Shown here one piece after another: positions 24,971 through 32,196 of a stretch of DNA of 38,718 bases; position 1 is the stretch's first letter, and every line of letters begins with the position of its first letter. Location: contig CAJFRT010000035.1 in the NCBI GenBank assembly GCA_904419525.1, forward strand, positions 1 to 38,718, in the 5' to 3' direction. The stretch is from Candidatus Gallimonas merdae. GTDB taxonomy: Bacteria > Bacillota > Clostridia > Christensenellales > Borkfalkiaceae. Made by a program: the position numbers and the translations under genes. The notes under the pieces are model-generated. The model saw only the letters and a list, made by a program, of their open reading frames with translations. It searched no databases and was not told the DNA's origin.

Positions 24971-25015
24971 GCGCGGCGCGGGAAAGTGCGCGGCGCGGGA
25001 AATCCCGCGCCGCGC
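24971..25015 (-). terminator. GC-rich hairpin with direct repeat after the esterase gene
   Basis: GCGCGGCGCGGGA (24988-25000) pairs perfectly with 25003-25015, next to the esterase stop codon. The 15-bp arm GCGCGGCGCGGGAAA also occurs as a direct repeat at 24971-24985. There is no T run, so termination strength is uncertain. Confidence 0.55.
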
Positions 25016-25017
25016 GC

Positions 25018-25914
25018 TCACTGCTCTTCAAAGGCTCTCCGCAGGGCAGCCGCCCGCTCTTTTACCGCTTTCACGGCGGCCGCGCTCTTCCGGGCCGCGT
25101 CAAACCCGTGCATGGTGCCCTTGGTTTCGTTATATTGCACCGATACCCCCGCCGCCGCGAGGCGCTCTGCAAAGCGGGCGCCCTCGTCGTGCAGGCAGTC
25201 AAACTCCGCCGTTTCAACGTATGCCGCCGGAAAGGCACGCAGATCCCGGATCCCGGGCAGAATGACCTGATTTCCCGCCGCATAATATTCCCACATTTTT
25301 GCATTCAGACGCGCATTCCACATGGGCGTATCCGTAAAACGGCGCATGGAGGGCGTCTCTTCGCCCCCGATCACGGGATAGATCAGCATGGCGAAGCAGG
25401 GCGGCGGCAGCCCTGCCTCCGGAGCACGCAGCGCGACGTCCGCGGCGAGAAAGCCCCCGGCGGAATCTCCCCCCACCGCCACCTTTTCCGCATCGATCCC
25501 GAGCTCCCGCGCATGGGAAAGGGCATGGCGATAGGCTGCAAGGCACGCATCGTTGGGCGCAGGCCACGGGTTGCCCGGAGCGAGCGGATAGCGGACGAAG
25601 AGCACCTTGCACCCGGCCATAAGCGCATAGCGTTTGGCGTTTTCATAGTGATACCGCGCGGCATCGAACACAAATCCGCCCCCGTGAAAACAGACGAGAC
25701 AGGGCGCGTTTTCCGCGCAGTCCGCCGCGGCGATCAGGAGCGCCTTTCCCCCTTTTTCAAACGTGACCCGCGTCACGTTCACCCGCCTGTCCGAAAGTCC
25801 CTTGGGCATCAGGGGCAGAAAAAAAGCGGCGAGCCGCAAAAACCCGCGCGACAGAGAGGGCGTAAATTTTGCCCAGATGCCGAATTGTCTGTCAATGGGA
25901 TAGCGTCCTTTCAC
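25018..25914 (-). CDS. Alpha/beta hydrolase, hormone-sensitive lipase-type esterase
   Basis: This 298-residue esterase belongs to the HSL (bacterial family IV) group. The oxyanion motif HGGGF is near residues 75-79, the nucleophile serine lies in GDSAGG near 148-153, the acid is in ETAEFDCLHDEG, and the histidine in GTMHGFD near the C-terminus. All three catalytic residues are present, so it should be active on short acyl esters; the natural substrate cannot be read from the sequence. The start is GTG 25914 behind GGAGGAG. It is the last gene after yraN in the tmk-rimM-trmD-rbgA-rnhB-yraN series, 12 bp behind it, probably an add-on to the operon. Confidence 0.9.
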   Translation of the reverse strand: MKGRYPIDRQFGIWAKFTPSLSRGFLRLAAFFLPLMPKGLSDRRVNVTRVTFEKGGKALLIAAADCAENAPCLVCFHGGGFVFDAARYHYENAKRYALMAGCKVLFVRYPLAPGNPWPAPNDACLAAYRHALSHARELGIDAEKVAVGGDSAGGFLAADVALRAPEAGLPPPCFAMLIYPVIGGEETPSMRRFTDTPMWNARLNAKMWEYYAAGNQVILPGIRDLRAFPAAYVETAEFDCLHDEGARFAERLAAAGVSVQYNETKGTMHGFDAARKSAAAVKAVKERAAALRRAFEEQ

Positions 25915-25926
25915 GATGCTCCTCCC

Positions 25927-26289
25927 TCATAAAAACGCGTCCTCGAAATATTCCACCTCACCGTTCAGCACGGACGCAATGTCGAACCGCACGGAGACTT
26001 CCCGCCGCTGCTGCGCGCAGAAACAGCGCGCGATCATGCGGTAGCGCTCCCGTTTTTCGGGCGTGACCGCCTCCAGAGGAGAGACCAACGGATCCCCCGT
26101 GCGCGCCTTGACCTCCACAAAACAGTAGGTGCCGTCCCGGGAAAGCGCAACGATATCCGCCTCGCCGAAGGGCGTCACGTAATTTTTCGCCGCGATCCGG
26201 TATCCCCTGCGCTTCAGATAGCGGCAGATCAGCTTCTCAGCTTTCCGTCCCAGAACTTTGTTACGAACGTCCTGCGATGGATCGGGCAT
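25927..26289 (-). CDS. yraN: UPF0102 (YraN-like) nuclease-fold protein
   Basis: This 120-residue member of the UPF0102 family has a small PD-(D/E)xK fold. The motif residues are visible in FGEADIVAL (acidic pair) and FVEVKART (E-x-K), together with the N-terminal LGRKAEKLICRYLKRRGYRI. The family is widespread, usually next to rnhB, as here, and its function is not settled; a role in DNA or RNA processing is assumed. The start is ATG 26289 behind GGAGGTGG. It overlaps the 3' end of rnhB by 61 bp in a different frame, so translation is likely coupled. Confidence 0.9.
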   Translation of the reverse strand: MPDPSQDVRNKVLGRKAEKLICRYLKRRGYRIAAKNYVTPFGEADIVALSRDGTYCFVEVKARTGDPLVSPLEAVTPEKRERYRMIARCFCAQQRREVSVRFDIASVLNGEVEYFEDAFL

Positions 26290-26849
26290 ATTCCCACCTC
26301 CCGTATGGCAGCGATGTGCGCCGCCGTGCCGTACCCCGCATTGCGCTCAAACGCATATTCGGGATACTGCTTTGCATACTCGCACATGAGCGAATCCCGG
26401 TACACCTTGGCAAGGATACTCGCCGCGCCGATGCTCGCAACGAGCGCGTCCCCCTTGACGATGCTGCGCTGGGGAAGCGCGATATCCAGCGTCATGTTGC
26501 CGTCGGTGAGCACCATGTCCGCGGACGGCGTCAGTTTTTCCACGGCGCGCTTCATGCACAGCCGGGTCGCCTGCAGAATGTTGATCTCGTCGATGACGGA
26601 GGCAGGGACCTCCTCGATCGCATAGGCGCGCGCCCGTTCGAGAATGCGCTCCGCAAGTTCTTCGCGCTTTCGGGCAGAAATTCTCTTGCTGTCGTCGATG
26701 CCGGCAATACGGCTCTCCTCGTCCAGCGGGAGAATGACCGCCGCACAGACGACGGGTCCCGCAAGCGGACCGCGCCCCACTTCGTCCACGCCCGCGACGG
26801 ACACATACCCGCGGGCCGCGTACTCTCTTTCGTAAGTCAGTTCGTCCAT
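26229..26849 (-). CDS. rnhB: Ribonuclease HII
   Basis: This 206-residue endoribonuclease removes ribonucleotides and RNA from RNA-DNA hybrids. The RNase HII signature VAGVDEVGRGPLAGPV at 17-32 supplies the first Asp-Glu pair, LTDGNM supplies the next Asp, and AKVYRDSLM supplies the last. The start is ATG 26849, only two bases after the rbgA stop codon, and the nearest GGAGGT is rather far (about 15 bases), so translation probably depends on re-initiation after rbgA. The frame extends to 26963 but that part is rbgA sequence in another frame. Confidence 0.95.
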   Translation of the reverse strand: MDELTYEREYAARGYVSVAGVDEVGRGPLAGPVVCAAVILPLDEESRIAGIDDSKRISARKREELAERILERARAYAIEEVPASVIDEINILQATRLCMKRAVEKLTPSADMVLTDGNMTLDIALPQRSIVKGDALVASIGAASILAKVYRDSLMCEYAKQYPEYAFERNAGYGTAAHIAAIREVGICPIHRRTFVTKFWDGKLRS

Positions 26850-26851
26850 GA

Positions 26852-27709
26852 TCAGATCAGTCCGACCTCCTGCAGATCGGCGGCGCTGTCCAGACAGACG
26901 CGCCCGAGCCTGCCCTTGCGGAAATCGTCCAGCAGCGCGAGCGCGCCGCGCGTGTAGTCGCACTCTCCGCCGCGCACGACGAATCCGCGCCGCACGCAGA
27001 GCGTCTCATACATTTCAAGCGGCGTACCGCCCGTGATCGAATAGCGCTCCGTCAGACGGTCGGGATACCTGTCCCAGAGCTCCTCCAAAAGCGCAAGCGC
27101 GACTTCCTCCTTATCCAGGATATCGTCGTTGACGCTCCCGACGTAGGCAAGACGGCGCGCAAGCCTCTGATCGGCGAGCGCGGGGGGCATGGTGCCGGGC
27201 GTGTCCAGAAGTTCAAATGCGCCGCATTTCACCCACTGTTTGGCGCGCGTGACGCCCGCCTTGTCCCCCACCTGCGCCTTTCTCCCGCCCGACAAGAGAT
27301 TGATGAGCGTGCTCTTTCCCGTGTTGGGGATCCCCGCGATCAGGAAACGGACGGGGCGCGCCGTGCCTTTCTGCGCGAACCGTTCGCGCTTTTGTGCGAC
27401 AAGCGCCTCCATGGCCGCCTGCAACGGCCTGGCGGCCGCGGGCGAAGACGCCGCAATTTTCAGTGCCGCTCTTCCGCCGCGGCGGACAAGGGCCACCGCC
27501 TCGTCCGCGCCGCCGTCCGCCAGATCCCCCTTGTTGAACAGGTAGAGGACGGGTTTTCCCCCCACCATGTCCGCAAGACGGGCGTTATAGCTCGACGCGG
27601 GCGCCCGTGCATCGAGCACGAACACCACGGCGTCGCATAATTTCAGATTGTCCTCCATCATGCGCATGGCCTTGGCCATGTGCCCGGGGAACCATTGAAT
27701 GACTTTCAT
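26852..27709 (-). CDS. rbgA: Ribosome biogenesis GTPase RbgA/YlqF
   Basis: This 285-residue GTPase is needed for late assembly of the 50S subunit. It is a circularly permuted GTPase: the G4 motif NKGDL comes first (about 59-63), then the P-loop GIPNTGKST, then the G3 motif DTPG. The N-terminal WFPGHMAKA is the usual YlqF signature, and a C-terminal helical ribosome-binding domain follows (about 200-285). The start is ATG 27709 behind GGGAGGATCT; the frame is open to 27871 without a better start. It sits between trmD and rnhB, the usual Bacillota order for rbgA-rnhB. Confidence 0.95.
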   Translation of the reverse strand: MKVIQWFPGHMAKAMRMMEDNLKLCDAVVFVLDARAPASSYNARLADMVGGKPVLYLFNKGDLADGGADEAVALVRRGGRAALKIAASSPAAARPLQAAMEALVAQKRERFAQKGTARPVRFLIAGIPNTGKSTLINLLSGGRKAQVGDKAGVTRAKQWVKCGAFELLDTPGTMPPALADQRLARRLAYVGSVNDDILDKEEVALALLEELWDRYPDRLTERYSITGGTPLEMYETLCVRRGFVVRGGECDYTRGALALLDDFRKGRLGRVCLDSAADLQEVGLI

Positions 27710-27788
27710 AGATCCTCCCATTCGCCCCGCCGGCAGACACCGGCCCTTCGCGCAGGCGCCCCCGCTGTCCCTTGGAAAGAGCGGGACT

Positions 27789-28460
27789 TCAGGAGGGATC
27801 CAGAAGATCGGGACGGTTCTTTTTGGTGACGGCAAGGGACTGTTCCCTGCGCCACTTGTCGATTTCGGCATGGTTGCCGCTTCTGAGCACCTCGGGAACG
27901 GTCAGGCCGCGGTATTCCACGGGCCGGGTGTACTGCGGATATTCGAGCAGATTTTCCGAAAAACTTTCCTGTACGAGCGACTGCGGCGTCAGCACACCGT
28001 CAAGGTAGCGCGTCACGCAGTCCACAACGACCATGGCGGGCAGTTCTCCGCCCGTCAGCACGTAGTCGCCGATGGAGAGTTCCTCGTCGATAAACAGATC
28101 GATCGCACGCTGGTCCACGCCCTCGTAATGGCCGCAGAGGAGCACCAGGTGTTCCTCCTCCGCGAGGGAAAAGACGCGTTCCTGCCGGAACACCTTTCCC
28201 TTGGGCGAAAGATAGATGCGCCGCGCACGGTGATCGGGATCGACCGCCTCGATGGCGCTGCCGATGGGCTGTGCCATCATGACCATGCCCGCTCCGCCGC
28301 CGAACGGATAGTCGTCGCATTTCAAGTGCTTGTCCTGCGTATGATCGCGGATATTGACGATTTCAAGCTGCACTTTGCCTTCCCTGACCGCGCGCCCGAC
28401 GATACTTGCATACAGGGGCGCGAACATCTCCGGAAAGAGCGTCAGAACGGTGATCTTCAC
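27789..28460 (-). CDS. trmD: tRNA (guanine-N1)-methyltransferase
   Basis: This 223-residue SPOUT methyltransferase makes m1G37 in tRNAs that read CNN codons and so prevents frameshifting. The trefoil-knot SAM site is visible in LLCGHYEGVDQR and in SIGDYVLTGGELPA, and YPFGGGAGMVM near residue 51 is the substrate loop. It starts with GTG 28460, four bases inside the rimM stop (GTGA overlap), behind GAGGTGG. This coupling to rimM is the classical arrangement. Downstream, rplS is not found; rbgA follows instead. Confidence 0.96.
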   Translation of the reverse strand: MKITVLTLFPEMFAPLYASIVGRAVREGKVQLEIVNIRDHTQDKHLKCDDYPFGGGAGMVMMAQPIGSAIEAVDPDHRARRIYLSPKGKVFRQERVFSLAEEEHLVLLCGHYEGVDQRAIDLFIDEELSIGDYVLTGGELPAMVVVDCVTRYLDGVLTPQSLVQESFSENLLEYPQYTRPVEYRGLTVPEVLRSGNHAEIDKWRREQSLAVTKKNRPDLLDPS

Positions 28461-28957
28461 AGGACGGCCACCTCGTAAAATCGCTTTTTGTCGACGGTGA
28501 TCCTGCCCGCGTTCACATCGACCGCCGTAACGACGCCGTCCGCCGCGGGAAAGAGCACCTCCTTTCCGTCCATATTCACGGTATAGATGTCCGTCGCCGC
28601 CTGTCGGACGTCGGTAAGCGTTCCGAGCGTCTCGCCCTCCTGCGTGACGATCGCGCACCCCAGAAGATCGGCAATATAGTATCTCCCCTCTTCGGGGACG
28701 GGGGCGTCCTCGCGCAGGACGGTCACCTCCCTGCCGCGCAGAAGCTCGGCGGCGTTCCTGTCAGCCACCCCTTTCAGACCCAGAAAGACCGCGCCGCCCC
28801 CCGTGCGCACGGAGAGCACCTTATACGAAACGCCTCCGATCTGCACATCGGAAAAGGCGCGGAACACCTCTGCGTCGTCCGTAAACGGTTTGATCTTGAG
28901 TTCTCCGCGGATCCCCTGCGGCTTTAAGACTTCCCCCACGATGAGCTTGTCCGTCAT
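28457..28957 (-). CDS. rimM: 16S rRNA processing protein RimM
   Basis: This 166-residue 30S maturation factor binds ribosomal protein S19 and helps form the 30S head. The N-terminal RimM beta barrel begins VGEVLKPQGIRGELKIKPFTDD (first half IVGEVLKPQGIRGE is the family signature). A linker and a PRC-barrel domain follow (YYIADLLGCAIVTQEGETLGTL...EVLFPAADGVV). The start is ATG 28957, overlapping the tmk stop by four bases (ATGA). The stop overlaps the trmD start. Length is normal. Confidence 0.95.
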   Translation of the reverse strand: MTDKLIVGEVLKPQGIRGELKIKPFTDDAEVFRAFSDVQIGGVSYKVLSVRTGGGAVFLGLKGVADRNAAELLRGREVTVLREDAPVPEEGRYYIADLLGCAIVTQEGETLGTLTDVRQAATDIYTVNMDGKEVLFPAADGVVTAVDVNAGRITVDKKRFYEVAVL

Positions 28958-29583
28958 AACGTTCCCCCGAATAATTTTCTGACTTCTTCGCGGATGTGCG
29001 CCTGCGTGCGGTCCCTGTCCTCCTCGCTCTGCACAATGACGATGTTTTCGTCCTTCCCGTAGCGTTCAAACGCCTGATAATAGCTCCTGCGCACGCGCTG
29101 CAGGCTTTCCAGCGATTCATACCGCTCCGTTTCCCCGCGGCGGGAGACGCGCTTCATGCTCTCCTCGGGCGTCAGATCGATAAAGACCGTCAGATCGGGG
29201 CGGCACATCTCCATGACGGGCGCGTTGAGCTGCGCCACCCATTCCGCCGGGACCAGCCCGCCGTTATAGGCAAGCGAAGAAAAATAAAACCTGTCGCAAA
29301 GGACGCTGATGCCGGCGTCGAGCTGCTTCCGGATCCCGTTGATGCCGTTGGAGACGTGATCGAGCCTGTCCGCCGCGAACATGGCCGCGATGGCGCGCTC
29401 GTCCGCCTCGATCCGACCCGTCAGACAGGCGCGCAGAAGCGCCCCGAACGGGGAATCGGTGGGTTCGTGCGTCAGAAGGCATTCAATGCCCTTTGCCTTG
29501 AGATATTTTGCAAGCAGTTTGATCTGCGTGGATTTTCCGCTTCCGTCCGTCCCTTCAAAGACGATCAATTTTCCTTTGTCCAT
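28954..29583 (-). CDS. tmk: Thymidylate kinase
   Basis: This 209-residue kinase phosphorylates dTMP to dTDP. The P-loop FEGTDGSGKST is at 9-19, the DR(F/Y) region is LCDRFYFSSLAY, the HEPTDS segment binds the base, and a lid rich in arginine follows (RRGETERYE). It is the first gene of the operon tmk-rimM-trmD-rbgA-rnhB-yraN-esterase. The start is ATG 29583. The -10 box TATAAT (29593-29598) ends only nine bases upstream and no Shine-Dalgarno is present, so this seven-gene mRNA probably begins two to four bases before the start codon. Confidence 0.96.
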   Translation of the reverse strand: MDKGKLIVFEGTDGSGKSTQIKLLAKYLKAKGIECLLTHEPTDSPFGALLRACLTGRIEADERAIAAMFAADRLDHVSNGINGIRKQLDAGISVLCDRFYFSSLAYNGGLVPAEWVAQLNAPVMEMCRPDLTVFIDLTPEESMKRVSRRGETERYESLESLQRVRRSYYQAFERYGKDENIVIVQSEEDRDRTQAHIREEVRKLFGGTL

Positions 29584-29592
29584 AACGCGTCC

Positions 29593-29621
29593 ATTATATC
29601 AGACGCTGCCGCGTTTGTCAA
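29593..29621 (-). promoter_or_regulatory. tmk operon promoter (leaderless)
   Basis: TTGACA (29616-29621), 17 bp, TATAAT (29593-29598) on the minus strand: a full consensus promoter nine bases before the tmk ATG. Confidence 0.9.
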
Positions 29622-29659
29622 TCGCAACCGCCGGGACGCCGCGCCGTTCCCCCCGATAC

Positions 29660-29689
29660 AAAAAGAAAAAGCCGCGCCAAGGGCACGGC
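29660..29689 (-). terminator. degV terminator
   Basis: GCCGTGCC/GGCGCGGC (one G-T pair) with a 3-base loop, followed by two T runs on the minus strand. Confidence 0.8.
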
Positions 29690-29696
29690 AGTCTCT

Positions 29697-30575
29697 TTAC
29701 TTTTCAAGGGGTACGGGCCGATGATCGCCCACAAAGATGACGCCCAGCGTTCCGGGGCCGCAGTGCGAGCCGATGACGGGGCCGACGATCTGCCGAACCA
29801 CATGCGCATTCGGGCGCTTTTCCAGGATCAGATCGCGCAGCCTGTCGCCCTCTTCCGGGCAGTCCGCGTCCACGACGTAGACGGAGCAGCTCTCATCGGT
29901 GAGTTCTTCAACGACCTTTACCGCAAGCGTGCGGATCGCCTTTTTTCTGCCCGCAATCTTGGACAGCACCGTGAGCCCGCCGTCCGCCCCCACCGAGAGC
30001 ATGGGCTTGAGCCCCAGAACGGTTCCGGCGACCGCCGCAAGCCCGGAGCACCTTCCCCCGCGCTTGAGGTGCATGAGATCGTCAACGACGAAATAGACAC
30101 ACACGCGGTCGGTAAACGTCTTGAGAAAATCGAGGATCTCCTCGTCCGAAGCGCCCTTTGCCCGGAGCTTGGCCGCTTCTTCCACCTGAATGCCCGCGCC
30201 CAGCGAGATACTGTTGGTGTCAAACACCGTGCACCTGCGGTCGGGATAGCTCTCTTTGAGTTCCCGCAGCGCCAGCTCGAGCGACTGGAACGTCCCGCTC
30301 AGCCTGTGCGAAAAACTGATATACAGAATATCTTCGCCGCGCTCAAAATAGGGCGTGAGAAATTTTTTGTAGTCCTCGGGATTGAGCGCCTGCGTCTTGG
30401 GAATGTTTCCCGCGCGCACCAGGTCGTAAAATTTGCGGAAGTCGGTCGCCTTGCCGAGGTCGTAAAAATATTCCTGCCCGTCGATATAGTAGGGCATGGA
30501 GATATAGTCCAGCCCGAGTTCCTCGGCGCGCGTATACCACAGCTCGCCGTTGGAGTCAAAGATCATTGTAGACAT
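29697..30575 (-). CDS. DegV family fatty acid-binding protein
   Basis: This 292-residue protein of the DegV (FakB-like) family binds a fatty acid and presents it to fatty acid kinase FakA. The N-terminal ligand-binding half has FDSNGEL, and the family's ISFSHRLSGTFQSL motif carries the conserved Ser and Thr near residues 92-101. HLKRGGRCS and the GPVIGSHCGPGTLGV motif are near the C-terminus. The start is ATG 30575 behind GAGGG. It is a single gene with its own promoter and terminator; no fakA is in the window. Individual lipid preference cannot be told. Confidence 0.92.
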   Translation of the reverse strand: MSTMIFDSNGELWYTRAEELGLDYISMPYYIDGQEYFYDLGKATDFRKFYDLVRAGNIPKTQALNPEDYKKFLTPYFERGEDILYISFSHRLSGTFQSLELALRELKESYPDRRCTVFDTNSISLGAGIQVEEAAKLRAKGASDEEILDFLKTFTDRVCVYFVVDDLMHLKRGGRCSGLAAVAGTVLGLKPMLSVGADGGLTVLSKIAGRKKAIRTLAVKVVEELTDESCSVYVVDADCPEEGDRLRDLILEKRPNAHVVRQIVGPVIGSHCGPGTLGVIFVGDHRPVPLEK

Positions 30576-30611
30576 TGCTTTCCCTCATGTTTTCAGTTTC
30601 CGGATACCTTT

Positions 30612-30640
30612 ATTTTACTACCAGGTTCGACTTTTGTCAA
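30612..30640 (-). promoter_or_regulatory. degV promoter
   Basis: TTGACA (30635-30640), 17 bp, TAAAAT (30612-30617) on the minus strand. Confidence 0.85.
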
Positions 30641-30691
30641 CAAGATGGAACAAAATATTTACTTTGTCAACTATAACGCATACGGCGGCAG

Positions 30692-30720
30692 TTGACAGAA
30701 CGGCTTTGTTCTGCTATACT
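30692..30720 (+). promoter_or_regulatory. GNAT gene promoter (leaderless)
   Basis: TTGACA (30692-30697), 17 bp, TATACT (30715-30720). The ATG at 30727 begins seven bases after the -10 box. Confidence 0.88.
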
Positions 30721-30726
30721 GGCGGC

Positions 30727-31161
30727 ATGATACGCAAACTTCTGCCGCAGGACGAGGCGGTGTTTCTGGAACTCTCCGAAGAATTTTACAGCTCCCCCGC
30801 CGTGGAACATGCCGTTCCCCGCGAATATCATACGCGCGCCTTTGCCGAATGTATGCGCTCGGGCGACTATCTGGAGGGATTCCTCCTGTGCGACGGCGAA
30901 ACGCCCGGGGGATTTGCACTCCTGCAAAAGACCTATTCGCGCGAAGCGGGCGGCCTGACGATCTGGATCGACGAGATCTATCTGCGGCCCGAATTCCGCG
31001 GGAAAGGCCTTGCGCGCGAATTTTTTGCGTTCGCACAGACGCTGGGCGCCAGAAGGCTGCGCCTTGAAGTGGAACCGGACAACGAACATGCCGTTTCCCT
31101 CTACCGCAGGCTCGGTTACCGCGATCTGCCCTATCGCTCCATGGTCAAAGACGAAATCTGA
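30727..31161 (+). CDS. GNAT family N-acetyltransferase
   Basis: This 144-residue acetyltransferase of the GNAT fold should use acetyl-CoA. Motif A is visible in EIYLRPEFRGKGLAREFF, with the RGKGLA pyrophosphate-binding turn, followed by LRLEVEPDNEHAVSLYRRLGY, the usual motif B with the conserved Asn and Tyr. The substrate is unknown; it could be an amine, a peptide N-terminus or a drug. I start it at ATG 30727 because the promoter directly upstream excludes earlier starts. No ribosome binding site exists, so a leaderless mRNA is expected. It converges on the YtxH-like gene, with two hairpins between. Confidence 0.9.
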   Translation: MIRKLLPQDEAVFLELSEEFYSSPAVEHAVPREYHTRAFAECMRSGDYLEGFLLCDGETPGGFALLQKTYSREAGGLTIWIDEIYLRPEFRGKGLAREFFAFAQTLGARRLRLEVEPDNEHAVSLYRRLGYRDLPYRSMVKDEI

Positions 31162-31195
31162 AAAAACGCAGGCGCGGACAAATGTCCGCGCCTGC
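31161..31195 (-). terminator. Terminator hairpin, minus strand
   Basis: A 12-bp perfect stem (31168-31179 with 31184-31195) is followed on the minus strand by a T run. It backs up the bidirectional hairpin next to it for leftward transcription. Confidence 0.8.
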
Positions 31196-31210
31196 AAAAA
31201 ATATGCACTG

Positions 31211-31242
31211 AAAAAACCGGCGCGTTCCCGCGCCGGTTTTTT
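31211..31242. terminator. Bidirectional terminator
   Basis: A perfect 14-bp stem AAAAAACCGGCGCG/CGCGCCGGTTTTTT with a 4-base loop, between the convergent GNAT and YtxH-like genes. Its right arm overlaps the stop codon of the latter. Confidence 0.9.
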
Positions 31243-31432
31243 ATTTCGTCTTTTTGTCGCTGCCCGTCTTGTCGGACATATCTTTCAGGCGCTCGTCCAT
31301 CATTTCGTCCACTTTCTCCAAGAGCTCCGCCTGGCTCTTTTTCACGAGCGAGCGGGCCTTGTAGCTGTTGGCAACGATGAGCGCGCCGCCCACTGCTCCG
31401 AGCACAAGTCCGAGACAAAACATCTTTTCCAT
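31241..31432 (-). CDS. Small YtxH-like membrane-anchored protein
   Basis: This 63-residue protein has one N-terminal membrane segment (CLGLVLGAVGGALIVANSYKA, first half CLGLVLGAVGGALIVA) and a charged helical tail (VKKSQAELLEKVDEMMDERL), the layout of the YtxH general-stress family. No enzymatic motif is present. The start is ATG 31432 behind AGGAGG. It lies 53 bp downstream of the RsfA-like regulator in the same direction and may share its transcript. The last three bases overlap the T run of the terminator. Exact function unknown; YtxH assignment is by layout only. Confidence 0.7.
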   Translation of the reverse strand: MEKMFCLGLVLGAVGGALIVANSYKARSLVKKSQAELLEKVDEMMDERLKDMSDKTGSDKKTK

Positions 31433-31485
31433 ACTTTCCTCCTGCGGTTATCCCGTCGAGGTTAGTTTGTGAAATTATGTTCCGC

Positions 31486-32058
31486 TTATTCTGCGCCGCC
31501 CCTGCGTAATTTTTCCAGTTCCGCCTTCAGGCGCGCGTTTTCCTCCCTGAGATCGGAGGCGATCCGCTCATACAGCGCATCGATCTCCCGTTCGAGTTTG
31601 CGCTGCAAAAAGCTCTTCTCCTCCACGATGCCCGCGGCCTCGGCGGCGCGGCGGACGCGCTCCGGCTGCTTTTTGAGAAGGTTCCGGTACTTGTTCTGCA
31701 TGCGGAGCATGAGTTTTTCGTCCCCCGCCGAAACGTTCCGGATCGCCCTGCGCACGGACATGCCCTTGCTCTTTTCCGTAAGGACCTTTCTGAGCATCTC
31801 GTCCGTCTCTTCCTCCGTAAAGGGCCTGATCTCGCCCGCCGAAAGGTTCTTTCCCTCCAGAATGCGCCGGACGCGCTCGTCCTGGCGCTGTTTCAGAAAG
31901 GAATAATAGTAGTTGCGCACGCTGCCCTTTGCACGGTTATGCTCTTTTCCGTATGTCTCAAAGAGATACGAGAGCGTCTTTCCCGCATTCTTCCCGCTGT
32001 AGATGTATTCGATGAGTCCCGTCGCCTCCTCTTCCGTATAGCCGTTGATCTTGTTCAT
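31486..32058 (-). CDS. RsfA-like Myb/SANT-type DNA-binding protein
   Basis: This 190-residue protein has an N-terminal Myb-like helix-turn-helix (YTEEEATGLIEYIY, then LSYLFETYGKEHNRAKGSVRNYYY at about 30-53), which resembles the RsfA group of prespore regulators of Bacillota. A basic middle part and a long C-terminal coiled coil (about 140-185, LQRKLEREIDALYERI and LREENARLKAELEKL) suggest dimerisation. The start is ATG 32058 directly behind AAGGAGGT. It is divergent from the unknown gene at 32197. Link to sporulation is by family resemblance only; no other sporulation gene is in the window. Confidence 0.75.
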   Translation of the reverse strand: MNKINGYTEEEATGLIEYIYSGKNAGKTLSYLFETYGKEHNRAKGSVRNYYYSFLKQRQDERVRRILEGKNLSAGEIRPFTEEETDEMLRKVLTEKSKGMSVRRAIRNVSAGDEKLMLRMQNKYRNLLKKQPERVRRAAEAAGIVEEKSFLQRKLEREIDALYERIASDLREENARLKAELEKLRRGGAE

Positions 32059-32158
32059 GCGACCTCCTTTTAACCGTCACGGAAGAGACCGCCCCGCCGC
32101 ACGTCCGCAAGGGGGAGGACAGGCTCCGCGGGGCGATTTCTTCTTTCCGGAAAAATTG

Positions 32159-32190
32159 TTGACATAATTTTATCGCTTTATACGTACAAA
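32159..32190 (+). promoter_or_regulatory. Probable promoter of the unknown gene at 32197
   Basis: A clear TTGACA (32159-32164) is followed at 16 bp by TACGTA (32181-32186), or less well by TACAAA (32185-32190). Either choice places the transcript start within about four bases of the ATG at 32197. Confidence 0.55.
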
Positions 32191-32196
32191 ATAGAG

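Noticed and set aside
22541..25270. 909-residue plus-strand frame
   Set aside because: Also a shadow of the helicase and esterase genes, which have full motif sets, promoters and ribosome binding sites.
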